DNA of 64,000 nucleotides from Sabethes cyaneus (taxonomy: Eukaryota; Arthropoda; Insecta; Diptera; Culicidae): positions 73,369,449 to 73,433,448 of the forward strand of contig NC_071355.1 in assembly GCF_943734655.1 (NCBI RefSeq). The letters are read 5' to 3'. Shown piece after piece: positions 11,567 to 23,631 of this stretch; the stretch's first letter is position 1; each line of letters opens with the position of its first letter. Position numbers and translations under genes: made by a program. The notes under the pieces are model-generated. The model worked only from the letters and a program-made list of their open reading frames with translations, ran no database searches and was not told the origin of the DNA.

Positions 11567-11688
11567 AGCACTGTGGATTCACGGAGGGCCGACTTCCGCT
11601 TTCATACATATCATAACGGCAATATGTCTGCTACTTCCGCGCTTGCTGCTAGAGGCAAAAGTGATCGAAAATGGACTGCTTCCCAAAG
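11567..11688 (+). CDS. tinc: tincar-like membrane protein, second coding exon
   Basis: The first base completes Arg187 split by the intron, then 40 codons follow (188-227), leaving one base before a GTAAGT donor. The translation begins A-L-W-I-H-G-G-P-T-S-A-F-I-H-I-I. It runs into a hydrophobic segment (about 199-217) with C-L-L-L-P-R-L-L-L-E-A, then V-I-E-N-G-L-L-P-K. I recall the H-G-G-P-T and L-L-P-R-L-L-L-E-A motifs as characteristic of tincar. The exon is too short to stand out as an open frame and is supported by phase, both splice sites and protein pattern. The rest of the protein (several more membrane segments in the family) is not found downstream, so the next intron probably exceeds the window. 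Confidence 0.75.
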
Positions 11689-14600
11689 GTAAGTGATGAA
11701 ACCCTTTACTTTACGCTACCTTCAATCGGGCGTTTCCTCTAATTCAATTCAATGTAAACGCTTGGTTATCCACTGTAAAATTGGCTTGGCACAAGCAGCT
11801 TTAAACTTTTTATCGAGTGCGGAGAACCGCAAATGGTTAGAATAATGTTATGCTACAGCGTTCGTTTGCGGTTCAACACGGGTCGTATAATTTCTTCCGT
11901 TCGGTTACAGCAATAAATATACCAACAGCCAAGCTGCCTGGCTATAATTGTTGGCTGACTCGATTTCTGGTGCGCCCGGCGCTCGCCCGCTCGCTGGCTG
12001 GGACGCGATCCGAGAAGGAATAAAACTTTTTTAATTACAATTGATGTTATTCGCCTGGTTAAGCTTCGCTCTTCGATTAGCGTCTTTCCAGCGAGTGGTG
12101 CTCAATGCTGCTGGGTATATAAAATGTGTTGAAGTGCGAGTACTCTTAAAGTACAGATTGTTTTCCGTTGAGTTTTTCGAATTAAAAACTTTTGTATGGA
12201 AGAAGTAGCTGATGTTGTTGTTTTCGAGAAAATTCGTAAAGTTTTCCAGCTTATCGGCTATCGGGAGTACACTGCTTGAATTTCATTTAAATTTTTGCTG
12301 TGAAGCTGATCCTAAAAATTAACCTAATAATTCGGAGAAGCGGTTGTCATGGGTTAACGATATCAAATAAATAGTTCGAATTTTGAGCAAATGATTTAAG
12401 ATAGTTTACAAACACATATAATATAGGAATGTATTCGATTTTCAATTATTTAGTAAAAGATTCCCCTCCATCATTCGGGACCTGCACACGCTAGTACTTA
12501 TAGCGGAATCAGCTTAATGAATTGAAAAATTAATAATAATGATGAACTAACAAAAAGCGCATTTACATCTCCACAAAAGCTCGTCCGGTATGTAAATCTT
12601 CTCGACCACAATCGAAACGAAATTTACCACCCAAATTGATACCGGTGTGCAACCAGTTTATTACCATGCGGAAGCTGGTCTCATCGTCACGAATTAAATT
12701 TGCTTGATTGTCAAAAGAAAAAATAATATATTTTTAATTAAATTATTTGCGAATCTGCCCGAACGAAAGATAATGAATGAATAAATAAACGTAATTAATT
12801 TCACACTCCCGTTTGGCTAGCGATGCTCGAGCGCACACGAAGCCATCATGGAACATGGAAAGCTACACGGCAAATTCCATACCGACCTGGATATTCGTAA
12901 ACCACGTTGATGGAGGAAAACTGCAGCTGCTGCAGAACTGTTTTCCTTCTTTGATGAAATAACCTACCTATGCAGTGCTGTAATGTTTTGTTCTGAATGT
13001 GGAGTTGTGAATCTTGTATTTTTAATCAGAAAACAGTGGGCAGAAATTAATCATAATGTAGTTGCTGATTAGAATCCCTTATTAACAATTCAACAATCTA
13101 AAAGCTTGCACATTTCTCAATCCACATCTGAAAAGAATAATAAGCTCAATGTAAATGTTGTTTTTTTCTGAATTTGCACAGAAAAACGAGCTTTCGCTCG
13201 GTTTGTTTACATTTGGTTTATTGGCCATCAATCAAACAATTTTCATAATAACAGACATAGAATTTTTGATATTTCACGTAAGTACAGTGACATTTGCTAT
13301 TGTGTTAGAGAAATATGGATTTCTCCAGATAAACAAAAACAACTTAAAATCTTACTTTCGTTTCCCTGTCTTGCAAAAAGGTCATCACAAGCTATTTTTA
13401 TCAGAATATTAATTCTGCGACGAATAAAACTTCCTAAATGTTTTGCAAAAACTGCTTCTTCCTTAACCAGAAAATTACCAAATTTTCAATATAATATTTT
13501 CGTTTAATCGATTTTTGGAGAATCCTATTGGAAACCCTGCGTACAATTATACCTGTGAATAAAAAGTGATGAAAATTTCGTTTAGTTTAGCAACAAACAT
13601 TTATAAAGAGCGAAACAAAATGGTTTACCCAGCCAGAAAGACAATAAGGTTACAATTATTATTACCTATTTCACATTTTATTAGGATTCCCATTAATTTT
13701 GCTGCTGAACAACATAATAATTGTGAAAACAAAAATGAGCGAGGATGACTCCATTGTGTGCGAACGAACTCTCAAATCGTGTATTCAAACAAGCATGAAA
13801 TTATGGAAGCTTCAAAGCTGAAAAGTGATGTTTCAGTGCATTTCCAATCGGTTTAAAACAAGTTTAGCTAAATAATGCGGAAGCGCTCTCTGCATTATCT
13901 TCTAATAACTGCGATTTACGTCGAATCACCGATGATCTAGAAAAATGTACGATATTTTATTGAAATTCTTTAATTTCGATCTTCGTATCGTATTCCATTA
14001 AGACGCTCTACAAATTTCAGTGATACGATATTTATAAAATATGGTATTGCTCCAGCAATATTGCTTAGTTTTCCGCTCGTTGTATGTAAATATTAGATTG
14101 CTGTAAACGGGAAAACTTTTGGATCGACTACAGAAGTCGTGCCACTCCTATTTTTCACTATCTAGGTTGTGTAACTGAAAAAGCACACATTTTACATTTC
14201 TCCTAATAATTCGTCGTTGGAATGGATCATTGAAGATAGTTGTTTTCGTAATCCCGCAATCGGTGTTTAACAACAGAAAAAACTTTTTCAATAACTTTCG
14301 ACGATTCTCTCAGTGATTTAATGATTTAATGAACAATGTGTTTTGAATGTTATTTTCTTTACCAACACTGTTTTGTGTACATACACGGTGTGGTATTATG
14401 CCCTGCTCCCGATGAAAAATTCGACAGATGGCATTTGACGCATCTCTTGAAAGGACGTGCCACGAGGTATCCACGACGTTGATCCAAAATTGATTCAATT
14501 TCTGATTGTTTGAAGCTGACAATTATTTATTTTGTTTATAAAAACATACATGTAGTGGTCCTAATGATAACTTTAATTTAACTAGTACGCCAAATGTTCA

Positions 14601-14751
14601 GTTCCCACGAATAGTCCTACGAGTAAGGTGAAAATCAAAACTAGCTGATATTTGGCTGAAGACTCGTTAAAGACCGACGTTGGCCCCGTTTGCTGCATAA
14701 TTTGTCTTTCGAAACAGCACTTGGAGGAGCATTCTGCTTGTGTTGTTTACC
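11689..14751 (+). other. tinc: tinc intron, TE-poor proximal part
   Basis: After the GTAAGT donor there are about 3 kb without recognisable transposons. The part at about 11880-12130 looks unique and more GC-balanced than its surroundings. A segment near 12843-12908 has a short coding-like look on the + strand but no credible splice sites. Regulatory function is possible but unproven. Confidence 0.45.
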
Positions 14752-15109
14752 CCATTGGATTGGGAATATTTGGATTTGGGTTAGATAAGGATTGGGCTTG
14801 AATTTGGATTCGGATTCGGATTTGGATTCCATCCAATATACAATCAAATCCTAGTTCAATCGAAATCCAATCCAAATCCTATCCAAATCTCATCAAAATC
14901 CAATCCTAACTCAAATCCAATCCAACTCCAATCAAAATCAAAACCCAAATCCAAATCCTATCCAAGTTCAATCAAAATCCAAGTTAATTCCTATCTAATC
15001 CAAATCTTATCTAAATCCTGCCGAAATTCAATCCAAATAAATATCTAAATACAATTCTAATTCCACTCATATCCCATCTAGACTGAATCCAAATCCAAAT
15101 AAACATCCA

Positions 15110-15307
15110 AAAGCAAAGCAAAGCAAAGCCTAGGTGCGACATTCCGTTATCGAAACTTGACCTTCTGTTTTTATACGACAGACTTCGCAGCCAGTTGTTA
15201 GAGTGCAGGACAATTGCAGGGCCAGTTGCTACGATCCTATTGACTCTAACAGCCTCTCCCAGCGTCATATCTCGACAAGCGTCATACCTCGAAGCCAACT
15301 GGGAGGT
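15110..15307 (-). mobile_element. tRNA-derived SINE inside the tandem array
   Basis: The copy is flanked by the 12-bp repeat AATAAACATCCA at 15098-15109 and 15308-15319, which reads as a TSD, although this string also resembles array units. Its 3' end on the minus strand is a (GCTTT)n tail (15110-15130). The tRNA-like 5' part is altered: the B-box region is replaced by a duplicated GCGTCATA-C-CTCGA stretch (15261-15300). The A-box-like CTTCGAGG remains. Confidence 0.82.
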
Positions 15308-15957
15308 AATAAACATCCAGACTTAATCCAAATCCAATCCAATCCATCTAAATCCAAGTCTCATCCAAATCCAATCCAAATAAATATACAAATCCAATCC
15401 AAATCCAATGCTAGTTCAATCCATATCCAATCCATATGAAATCCAAATGCAATCCAAATCCTATCCAATCGCAATCCATCTAAATCCAAGTCTCACCCTA
15501 TTCATCCAAATTGAATACAAATAAATATCCAAATCCAATCCAAATTCAATCCAGCTCTAATCCAAAATCAATCCATAAAATATCCAAATCTCATCCAAAT
15601 GCAATCCAAATTCAATACAATTTTAATCCATATTCCATTCAAATAAATATCCAAATCCAATGCTAGTTCAATCCGAAACCAACCCAGATTAAATCCAAGT
15701 CCAAATGAACATCCAAATTCAATCAAAATCCGATCAAATTTATCTAAATCCAGTACTAACTTAATCCAAACCCCATTTAGATTGAATCCAAATCCAAATA
15801 AACATCCAAATTCCATCCAAATCCAATTAAATTCATTTAAATCCAACTCTAATCCAAATTCAATCCAAATAAATATCCAAATCCAATCCTAATCCAATCC
15901 GGATTGTGTGCAAATCCAAATAAGCTTCCAGATTTAATCTAAATCCAATCCAACCTG

Positions 15958-16660
15958 CCTATCATCGCCATTTGGTAACCTAAGCGGAATACCCTAGGGG
16001 AGCAACTTGGGACCACTGTTGTTCATTACTTGTTTCAACGATGTTGCATTATTGCTCGTTTAATTGTTTACGCTGACGATCTAAAACTGTATACTGTTGT
16101 GAGATGTTTCGAAGACAATGCAATCATCTACAAAAATTACTAAATATTTACGTTGATTGGTGTAAACGCAATAAACTAACTGTCAGTGTATCGAAGTGCT
16201 CCGTCATAACATTTCACCGTGGGACCTAAGAAATGAAAGAATCCAAAAACGATTCATCCGCGTTGCTCTACGCAACTTGCCTTGGCGTGATCCTCTGAAT
16301 CCTCCGCCTCACCGCGATTGCTGTAAACTAATCAACCTTGACACTTTGACTAGACGCCGGACAATTCAGCAGGTTTCACTTATTTCCAAGCTCCTGAACA
16401 ATGAAGTTAACTGTACACGATTGCTGTCTTTACTGGGGCTCCGAATTTTTGCTTCTGTTACTGTTACTACTTACTCTTGCTTCTGTTGAAGACTTGTTCG
16501 AGTTTGGGAAAAGCGCGAGCACCTTCTCACGCATCTGAATCCCTGCATCTGACTCCTTCGCAATGTGACAATCGCACCGTGTTATTTTTAATGTTTTTAT
16601 ATTCAGTAGGACAATATGTTGGATGGATACAATAAGCTATAAATAAATAAATAAATCTAA
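15958..16660 (+). mobile_element. CR1/jockey-type LINE fragment within the array
   Basis: The fragment starts near a degraded P-x-G-S-N-L-G-P-L-L-F-I block and continues to the RT active site V-Y-A-D-D-L-K-L-Y (from 16066). It then loses an internal segment. From about 16200 it reads R-I-Q-K-R-F-I-R-V-A-L-R-N-L-P-W-R-D-P-L-N-P-P and L-D-T-L-T-R-R-R-T-I-Q-Q. The 3' end is an (AAAT)n tail at about 16634-16656, the same type of tail as the long copy at 57.6-61.5 kb. Array sequence resumes immediately on both sides. Confidence 0.85.
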
Positions 16661-17147
16661 ATTCAATCAAAATCTATCCAAATCCAATCCTATCTATCTA
16701 AATCCAATCCAAATCACATCAAAATCTTATCCAAATAAATATTCAAATCCAATCCAAATCACATCAAAATCCTATCCAAATAAATATTCAAATCCAATCC
16801 AAATTCAATCCAACTCTAATCCAAATTCAATCCAATCTATCTAAATCCAATCCAAATCACATCAAAATCCTATCCAAATAAATATTCAAAATCAAAAATA
16901 AAATTCAATCTATCTAAATCCAATCCAAATCACATCAAAATCCTTTCCAAATAAATATTCAAATCCAATCCAAATTCAATCCAACTCTAATCCAAATCCA
17001 ATCCAATCCATCTAAATCCAATCCAAATCCTATCGAAATTCAATTTAAATAAATATCCAAATTCAATCCTAATTCAATCCAAATCTCATCTAGATTGAAT
17101 CGAAATCCAAATAAACATCCAAATCCATTCCAGTCTATCTGAATCCA

Positions 17148-17450
17148 TGAGTCGTTGCTGGCGAACCTCTCCTCTGGACCGGCGAGCACATGCTCTTCGT
17201 ACTGGCGGTTTTTAGACGGTGGGTTCTTTTTTCCACAGCTCTACCAAGACGAACCAAAAACATTCGCACAGAGTCTCTGAGATTCCTCGCATTGGAATCA
17301 TGTGAAAGAATTCTGCAGAGGATTCGCACAGAATACCTTGCTTATAGAAGCAGGATTCTTATAGGAGAATCCAAGAGTTGAATCCCAGGTATAGCTATAA
17401 CTCGGAACGGGATTCGCCTGCACTATAAAATAAAAATCCTCTGGATTCTT
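17148..17450. other. non-array insert, identity unknown
   Basis: About 300 bp of more complex sequence interrupts the hexamer array. It includes several AGAATCC/GGATTC words and a 25-bp GC-rich start (GCGAACCTCTCCTCTGGACC). I cannot see TIRs or a convincing TSD. It could be an eroded transposon or the unique sequence into which the array expanded. Confidence 0.35.
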
Positions 17451-17760
17451 AAATTCAAATCCAAATTCAATCCAACTCTTATCCAAATTCAATACAATCC
17501 ATCTAAATACAATCCAAATCTCATTCAAATCCTATCCAAATAAATATCCAAATCCAATCCAAATTCAATTCAGCTCTAATCTAAATCCAATGCAAATTCA
17601 ATCCGAATCTACATCTAATAAAAATTCAAATCCAATCCGCATCAAAAGCCAATTCAAATCTAGTTTAAATTCAATCTAATTCCAAGCCCATGTCCAGATC
17701 TATCTCCAAATGTAATCCAAATCCGATCCAAATCTAGTCCAAATCCTATCAATCTTATCC

Positions 17761-18218
17761 AACAGTTTAAAACCTTATTTGCAGCCCGTGAGATGAACTC
17801 AAATAGCTTCCAAATGATGTCGAAACATCAGAAGAATCAAATCCCATCCATTTCATACTGTGCAAAATGCAAGAATAGTCCATTTTACCCAATTCACCCC
17901 TAAATACATAATAAAACCTAACAAGAGCGACTAAAATTAACTCAAAGGCCGGAGAATAAACACGAATAGTATCAATTCGTTTGAAAAACATCAGGAGAGT
18001 TGAATGTCACCGATTTCATCGTACCGTGATGAATTCACAAATGGTCCATTCTGCCTGATTCTCTCCTAGATCCACACGACACGTTCATTTTCTATTGCGT
18101 AAAAAATGCGTTAATTTTCAACGACGGTCTCTTTAGAAAAGTTTATCAACAAAATATAGCACATCTTCTCACACTATTAGGGTGATCATAAATTCACCTA
18201 TTAGGGTGAATATACAAG
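17761..18218. repeat. two diverged copies of a ~170-bp unit
   Basis: The segment starting AAACATCAGAAGAATC (about 17824) has a diverged counterpart starting AAACATCAGGAGAGTT (about 17988). Both run through ATTTCAT and a GTCCATT-T/C-T-CC block. They look like an old tandem duplication of an unknown interspersed repeat. Confidence 0.45.
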
Positions 18219-19680
18219 GTGTTGGGTAGCTTAGTGCAAATATTTCAAGGGGTTACATGAGAACACATTTGACGAAAAAAAAATTTTATACGCTCATGGT
18301 CAAATCTCAATAGTTAGCAGAGTTATTAAACATTTTTAGTTTTCGGATCTGTTTCTCTTAAATTAGCTCTAGTTCAAAAAGTACGCTGACTAGCTCAATT
18401 CTGTTGCTTTCATTCGAAAGCTGAGAATTTAACACCGATAATTGTCGTTAAGCCACCTGCTTCATGAAATTTAGTAAATTTTCAGAAGTAAAAAGCTTTG
18501 AAATAAGTGGTTTTTAAGGTGTTTTCATTAATTTTTTTCCTTAAAAGGTGTGATAAAATTAATTGGTTTTATCTACCAAATTGAAGCTCTGGTACTGTTC
18601 TACAATTCATTGTTCGGCGTGAGTTTCGTTACAGTTTAATTTTAATCGTAACGTGTTGAGTGCTGAATTAGTATCTGAAAACTGGGCGAGTTCATGCATA
18701 GCACACTAGATCACCGCGTGCGACAGACACAGTCTGACACGTATGAAAAACAACAACAGCAACAACCATGTTTTCCATAAGTAGTGGGTTCGCCACTACG
18801 CAACTCAAGTCGCTTTGGTTTGTTTGATGCAGCTCTCCTCGAAGCCTCGTTGAAAACAACGCTCCATCTCGGTAGCGACGGTACTTTGTTGGATATGTCC
18901 TTGAATTGAAATCATTATCTGACGAAACGATTCTGGATGTGTGTTTACTTGCTATGTACTTGCATTAGGTTGCCAACGGTACAACCATACTCCCTCTGGG
19001 TCTTCCTTGCTACACAATTGGCGAAGCAAATGTGACTGTCTGCAAGTTTTTCCAAAAAATGCATTTTGATGCTGCAATAGTTTTCTCGAATGTCCTAAAG
19101 AGACCCAAGAAGTCTGTTTCGTGTTCGTCGCATGCGGTAATCCAATGTGCTATGCGTGATGTATGAATTCGTGCTGTTTTCAGATACCGTAAAACGGGGT
19201 AACATTAATCATTGGGGGTAACATTGATCAGTTCGGGAAAGTTGGCGGAAGTTGTTTATTTCGGTTATTTATGCGAATGGTCCATTTGATCAATGTTACC
19301 CCGGTGATCAATGTTACCCAGTTTTACGGTACTAATTTAACACTCAATACGTTGTGTTTAAAATAAAATTGCAACAAAACTAAAAGAGCTAGGTGTTTCA
19401 GTCAAAGAACGAAGTGAACAGAATTGAACAATAGTATTAGAGCTTCAGATTGATAGATGAAAGCAATCAACTTTATCGCGCCTTTTTGGGAGCAATTTGA
19501 TGAAAACGCCTTGAGAAACACTTATTTCAAAGTTTTTTACTTCAGGTTACTAAATTTCATGAAACAGAAGGTTTTTGGTCAATTTTCAGTGTTGAGATTT
19601 GACCATGTGCGCAAAAGGATTAATCAAATGTGGCCTACTATCACCTCCTGAAATATTTGCACTAAGCTACCTAATACCCT
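18219..19680. mobile_element. foldback element with long inverted repeats
   Basis: The left arm begins GGTGTTGGGTAGCTTAGTG and continues with CAAATATTTCA. The right end, read on the minus strand, begins GGGTATTAGGTAGCTTAGTG and continues the same way. The inverted similarity extends inward for roughly 500 bp (left 18219-18720, right 19150-19680), including matching blocks around CATGGTCAAATCTCAA and AATTTCATGAA. The middle (18720-19150) is unique, with no transposase. The right arm carries an inserted MITE at 19187-19329. I could not settle the TSD; a TA duplication is possible. Confidence 0.72.
19187..19329. mobile_element. TA-flanked MITE (GGGGTAACATTGATCA type)
   Basis: The inverted ends CCGTAAAAC...GTTTTACGG are flanked by TA at 19185-19186 and 19330-19331. 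Subterminal repeats of GGGTAACATTGATCA face each other. Removing the segment together with one TA restores the pairing of the two foldback arms (CAGATA|CTAATTT against AAATTAGTATCTG), so this is a clean nested insertion. TA targeting points to a Tc1/mariner-mobilised MITE. Confidence 0.8.
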
Positions 19681-22600
19681 GGCTATTGGTCTAAAATAAT
19701 TACTGTTGGATTCATTAACTTGTTTCTGTTGGCATTGGATCTTAATTCAATGATAAATTGTAGTTGTCTTAATGTGTAGATAAGCGTGTTGCATTGGAAA
19801 AGCTAAAATCTGTGACTAATCGTCTTGAATACTCTATTAAGATTTCCTAGATAAAACATCCTTTGGTATTCTCTAATCTAGTCATTTTCAAGTACCGTAC
19901 ACTTATTCATAGACGTAGAATTCCTCATAAGACGTTGGAAAGCGTTTATTCTCCAAACATTAATTTTCAAAAGTGGTGAAATATACATTTTTACCTTATC
20001 CCTTGCAGTGCCTTTGTCAGTAGAAACCTTCCTACCTAGTCTTTAAGCCCCATATGCAAATAAACCTCTTAAGTGCTTTGCACCCCGAGCTCCTGCCGCT
20101 GCTGCTTCCGAAATTCAAATATCGCTCGGTGTGCTCTTCCGTAAGTGCGCAATGCCTCCGCGAAATCTGAACATCTGCCTGGCACCGTGCCTGAAAAGCG
20201 AGACGGGAAAGGAATTTTTAAATAACTTCACACCCTTTGGTTCGATTCCGATTCCGACAAATTGCCACCTAGCTGTCTAGGGTATTATTATTCTTATTCC
20301 TGTACAATAAGTACACAGTTCGCGGGCAATGAGGGTGTGACTATGCGACGAATTCCACCATCAAACGTCGTGTGTCGCTGTCGGTAGATATCAGAGGAAT
20401 TACGTTTCCCTGCGGCAAATATTTGCAAAAGGGAATTTTTCAGAAATCAATTTGTGAACAGCGAGAAGATGACGGAATCAAGATTGAACAAAGCATGAGC
20501 ACGTTGGATGCTTGACTGTCATCATCAGTGAAATTTTCAAAAGATTGTGCAGTGCATGGAACACTTTGTCAATCAACGTTTAACGTGGAATGAGATAGGA
20601 GGTTCCCACTGTCAAGTTTTTGATAGCAAAATCGTCTCGTCACTTGGTGGCAACAGAAAAGTTTTCAAAATTTTTTTACGGTTCAATGTGTTGCAAAAGT
20701 CTCCATATATCAGTTATAAATGGAAATTATGAAACTGTATGAATCATCCTACCCAATGCAGAAAACTTCGGTAGGCAACAGATGAAACCGGTTATCGATT
20801 GCGAGATAAAGTTTGCGGATAGCCATGGCACCAATGGGTAGGTACATACAACTGCGTTTGAAAACTGCGAAACTTTTTCCCGCAAATTTACCGAGTAAAC
20901 ATTGCGAGTGAAGACGAAACTTGTGCAAAGTACCCACTCACATATGTGAGCAGATGTTACCGCATTATATACTTCTGCAGGCTCTTTTTGGGCAGCTGTG
21001 GAAACTGACAGCCCCCATGAACACCAAAGCAACACATAATCGATCATAGCAGAAATAAAAAGTTATTTAATACTCGAACGGTTTCGACCGGGAGGACGCA
21101 CGCCGTGTGTGCTTTTGCAAAAATAGAAACTTTATCTGAAAGATCTATTACCAAGCCAACAAACCTTGCCAGCAGATAAGGAAACATGTTTTATTTTTCC
21201 TCCTTAGCACACACACGGAAGGTAGACTCGATCGGTTAGCGGTAAAAAACACACTAAGACGGATAAGGTGAATGTTCAATATGAAGTAGGGATGGGCCGT
21301 GGGTGGCTTTTCAGAAGGGAGCTTATGAGAACAGCAACGATGATGCAAGCGCAGGGGAAAAATAAACGAGAGCCGGTTCGTTCGAATGTTATTCTTGTAC
21401 CTATCCAATGAGGGACGGGAGGGGGAGAGCAACGATTTATCCTGTTCCGGCTTTTCTCGATGTGATTGGTTCGGTAAGCGTAACGAAAAATATTTGTGGA
21501 TGTTTACAGCTATTGCAAAAGGCATTCAAGCGTGGAAAATGAGACGGAAATGCGTTTAGCATAGCTGACAGCCAAATGCCTGCCTTTAGCAGGTTAGAAA
21601 CGTTGCTCTTTAAGGGATTTTTTTCGGGAGGATAAGAAAAACAATTTCTTGATTTATGACTTCTCTCATTATGAATGGTAATTCGACAGTTTCTTATGTT
21701 AATCGCGAAAGTTCCCGCTTTTCACGATAACATTCGAGAACATAAAAATCTACAACATAATATCTGTTTCGCCCACAACTCAAAGTGCTTTGCAGTTATG
21801 TCTCATAACGCTCAATAAAGGAAACCTGGCAACTATCATTAACGCGCTGAAGCGCAAATGCAAAACTTCTTCCCTCGAGTTGTGCATCAAGCAGCTTACC
21901 TGCATCTAGGTAAGTACTACTATATTCCTAGTTATTGCTATGGACAACCCGCATACTGCTAGGGAAAGAATGCGCAGACAGCACAGGTGCAGCTGAAATA
22001 ACAGCGAACGAACAGCGCTCCTAGACTATCATTTTTCTACTACGTGACGCCTGACGCCGTCCTGCTGCATGGGACGATTGCTCCCATTTTTTTCCTCCTT
22101 GGAACTACTGCATCGAAAACGAATCCTTCTGGAAAAAAACTTTTGCTGGTGCGAAGTTTTCTCTCACGCTTCCCTATTTCTCGAAGCATTCGGAGGTTGG
22201 CAAGAAGTTGCACTCAACCCGAGAACCGAAATCGATAAAAAGATAAATAGAAACGGCGAAACGAAGCGGTTCGTTTTGAATTTCTGCGATGGTATCCGTC
22301 CGTCGCAATATTCCATTAGAGGAAATAAATAATATATGAGCCACATCTGGATGAGATCGCGAGTCGAACTGTCGGAGTGTCGAGCACTTGTCGCGCCGTG
22401 AAGCTTGTTCGATCATTTGACATCTTGCAAAAGGATGTGAAACAAGTAAACGGAAATGACGCTAATCTAGTTAATTGAAACTCATTTTTTATCAAACAAC
22501 GTCAGTTTGAATAATTCATCATTCTTGTCGAATCATTTCAAATAATTTCAGTGCGAATTTATTGCGTTTAGTGGATACTACTTTTTACTCACGTTATCAA

Positions 22601-22984
22601 ATTCAATAATTTTCTTAGCACAATCTTGAGTTGATTTGAATTGGTGATAAACCTTTCAAAAAACTAAATATATCTATCTGTATCTGTCATCTTTGCCCAC
22701 CACTTTTCCTTGTCAGAGTGTTTTGGTTGTTTTGCCACACTTCTACAATTTACATTGAAAATTGCCCAATATTTTCCGATAGGACGAAAAATTGTACAAT
22801 TTGGTAAATTCAAACTTTTTTCAATCAAATTCGCATTATTTGGCTTATATTAGCATCCTGTTGTGCTCTTTGCGGGCATTGTATAGCCAAAATCCTTCAC
22901 GCATTCAACGAAGTGTATCGTGCACCACAGTGAATCTTTTCGCCAGATGTCATTATCACACATGATGAATATCAGAATGCCACA
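19681..22984. other. no gene recognised
   Basis: About 3.3 kb of apparently unique intron-like DNA. Open frames up to 125 codons (for example 21148-21525 minus) are unsupported: no motif, no splice context and overlapping frames on both strands. Confidence 0.45.
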
Positions 22985-23180
22985 TCCTCCCCCTGCATAA
23001 TATGAACAATTCAATATATTCTATCTTCGTATATATTTATAAAAGTGAGCATGAGTATGTTTGTATGTTTACATGTCCCACCATAATTCCAGAACGCTTT
23101 GACCGATTTGCACTAAACTTGGCACACATGTATTCTGGTACTAGCTGATTACCCGATCTTACTCGGGGTCCCTTTGCCTC
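22985..23180. repeat. interspersed repeat, possibly Helitron-like
   Basis: The block contains AAAAGTGAGCATGAGTATG, then CCAGAACGCTTTGACCGATT and GCACTAAACTTGGCACAC, then GATTACCCGATCTTACTCGGGG. These word patterns remind me of insect repeats often assigned to Helitrons or their non-autonomous relatives. I see no diagnostic CTRR end or hairpin, so the class is a guess. Confidence 0.35.
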
Positions 23181-23313
23181 TCAGTCACTTGTACATCTCT
23201 TATTGTATGAAAATTTTTAGTCATTTTTAGCGGTTGACTGAGCTGAGTGGCGCAACAAAATCGTGTCGAATGTGACTTACATAATACCAAAAGTAGACCA
23301 GTCGAGCAAAGTG

Positions 23314-23631
23314 CCCAGATAACCAATAAGCATTAACATAAGCAGCAAATCAACCGCCTATTAGCATATCTGGCATTTTATACTGCACGTATATTACTGT
23401 ATATTAGCTTTTTGACTGCATAGGTGTTGTAAATTGGCATCCACAATTCTATTAAAATTCTTCTTGTCGGTAATTAGCTGCACATTCTCATTTTCAGCAC
23501 TACAAGAAGGTAAGCAGTAAAGTAGCCATACATTTCGCCAAAATGGCATTATAGTAGCATTTAAGTCTTTAAGTCGCCTGCTTATTGGCTTGCATTTGAA
23601 TAGCATTGGTGATGCTTATTGGTTGCCTGGG
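23314..23631. mobile_element. MITE with CCCAGRYAACCAATAAGCAT ends
   Basis: The left end reads CCCAGATAACCAATAAGCAT. The right end, reverse-complemented, reads CCCAGGCAACCAATAAGCAT. Inward similarity continues only patchily. At about 318 bp it has no coding capacity. The flanks do not give an obvious TSD, so the superfamily is unresolved. Confidence 0.7.

Larger units (their letters stand above)
14752..17760. repeat. degenerate AATCCA/AAATCC tandem array, about 3 kb
   Basis: The sequence is dominated by near-hexameric units AATCCA, AAATCC and AATTCA on the + strand. Longer recurring blocks also appear, such as an AAATAAATAT-C-CAAATCC segment about every 60-135 bp and a CACATCAAAATCCTATCC block several times at 16710-16940. 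The first ~80 bp (14752-14832) carry the motif in the opposite sense (GGATTTGG), switching strand near 14833. The array is interrupted by a SINE (15110-15307), a LINE fragment (about 15958-16660) and an unrelated segment (17148-17450). Open frames across it are repeat artefacts rich in Asn/Leu/Phe/Trp. Confidence 0.9.

Noticed and set aside
12843..12908. Possible third tinc exon (short coding-like stretch with T-D-L-D)
   Set aside because: No polypyrimidine tract precedes it, no GT donor follows in a usable phase, and the similarity is only a few residues.
15568..15846. 92-codon minus frame rich in Phe/Gly/Trp/Asn
   Set aside because: It is a translation of the AATCCA-type array, with periodic residues and no start context.
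14752..17760. Telomere-like repeat
   Set aside because: The AATCCA unit is not the insect TTAGG/CCTAA repeat, is highly degenerate and lies beside gene exons.
14752..17760. CRISPR-like spaced repeats
   Set aside because: The repeats are degenerate hexamers without conserved spacers, and the genome is clearly eukaryotic.
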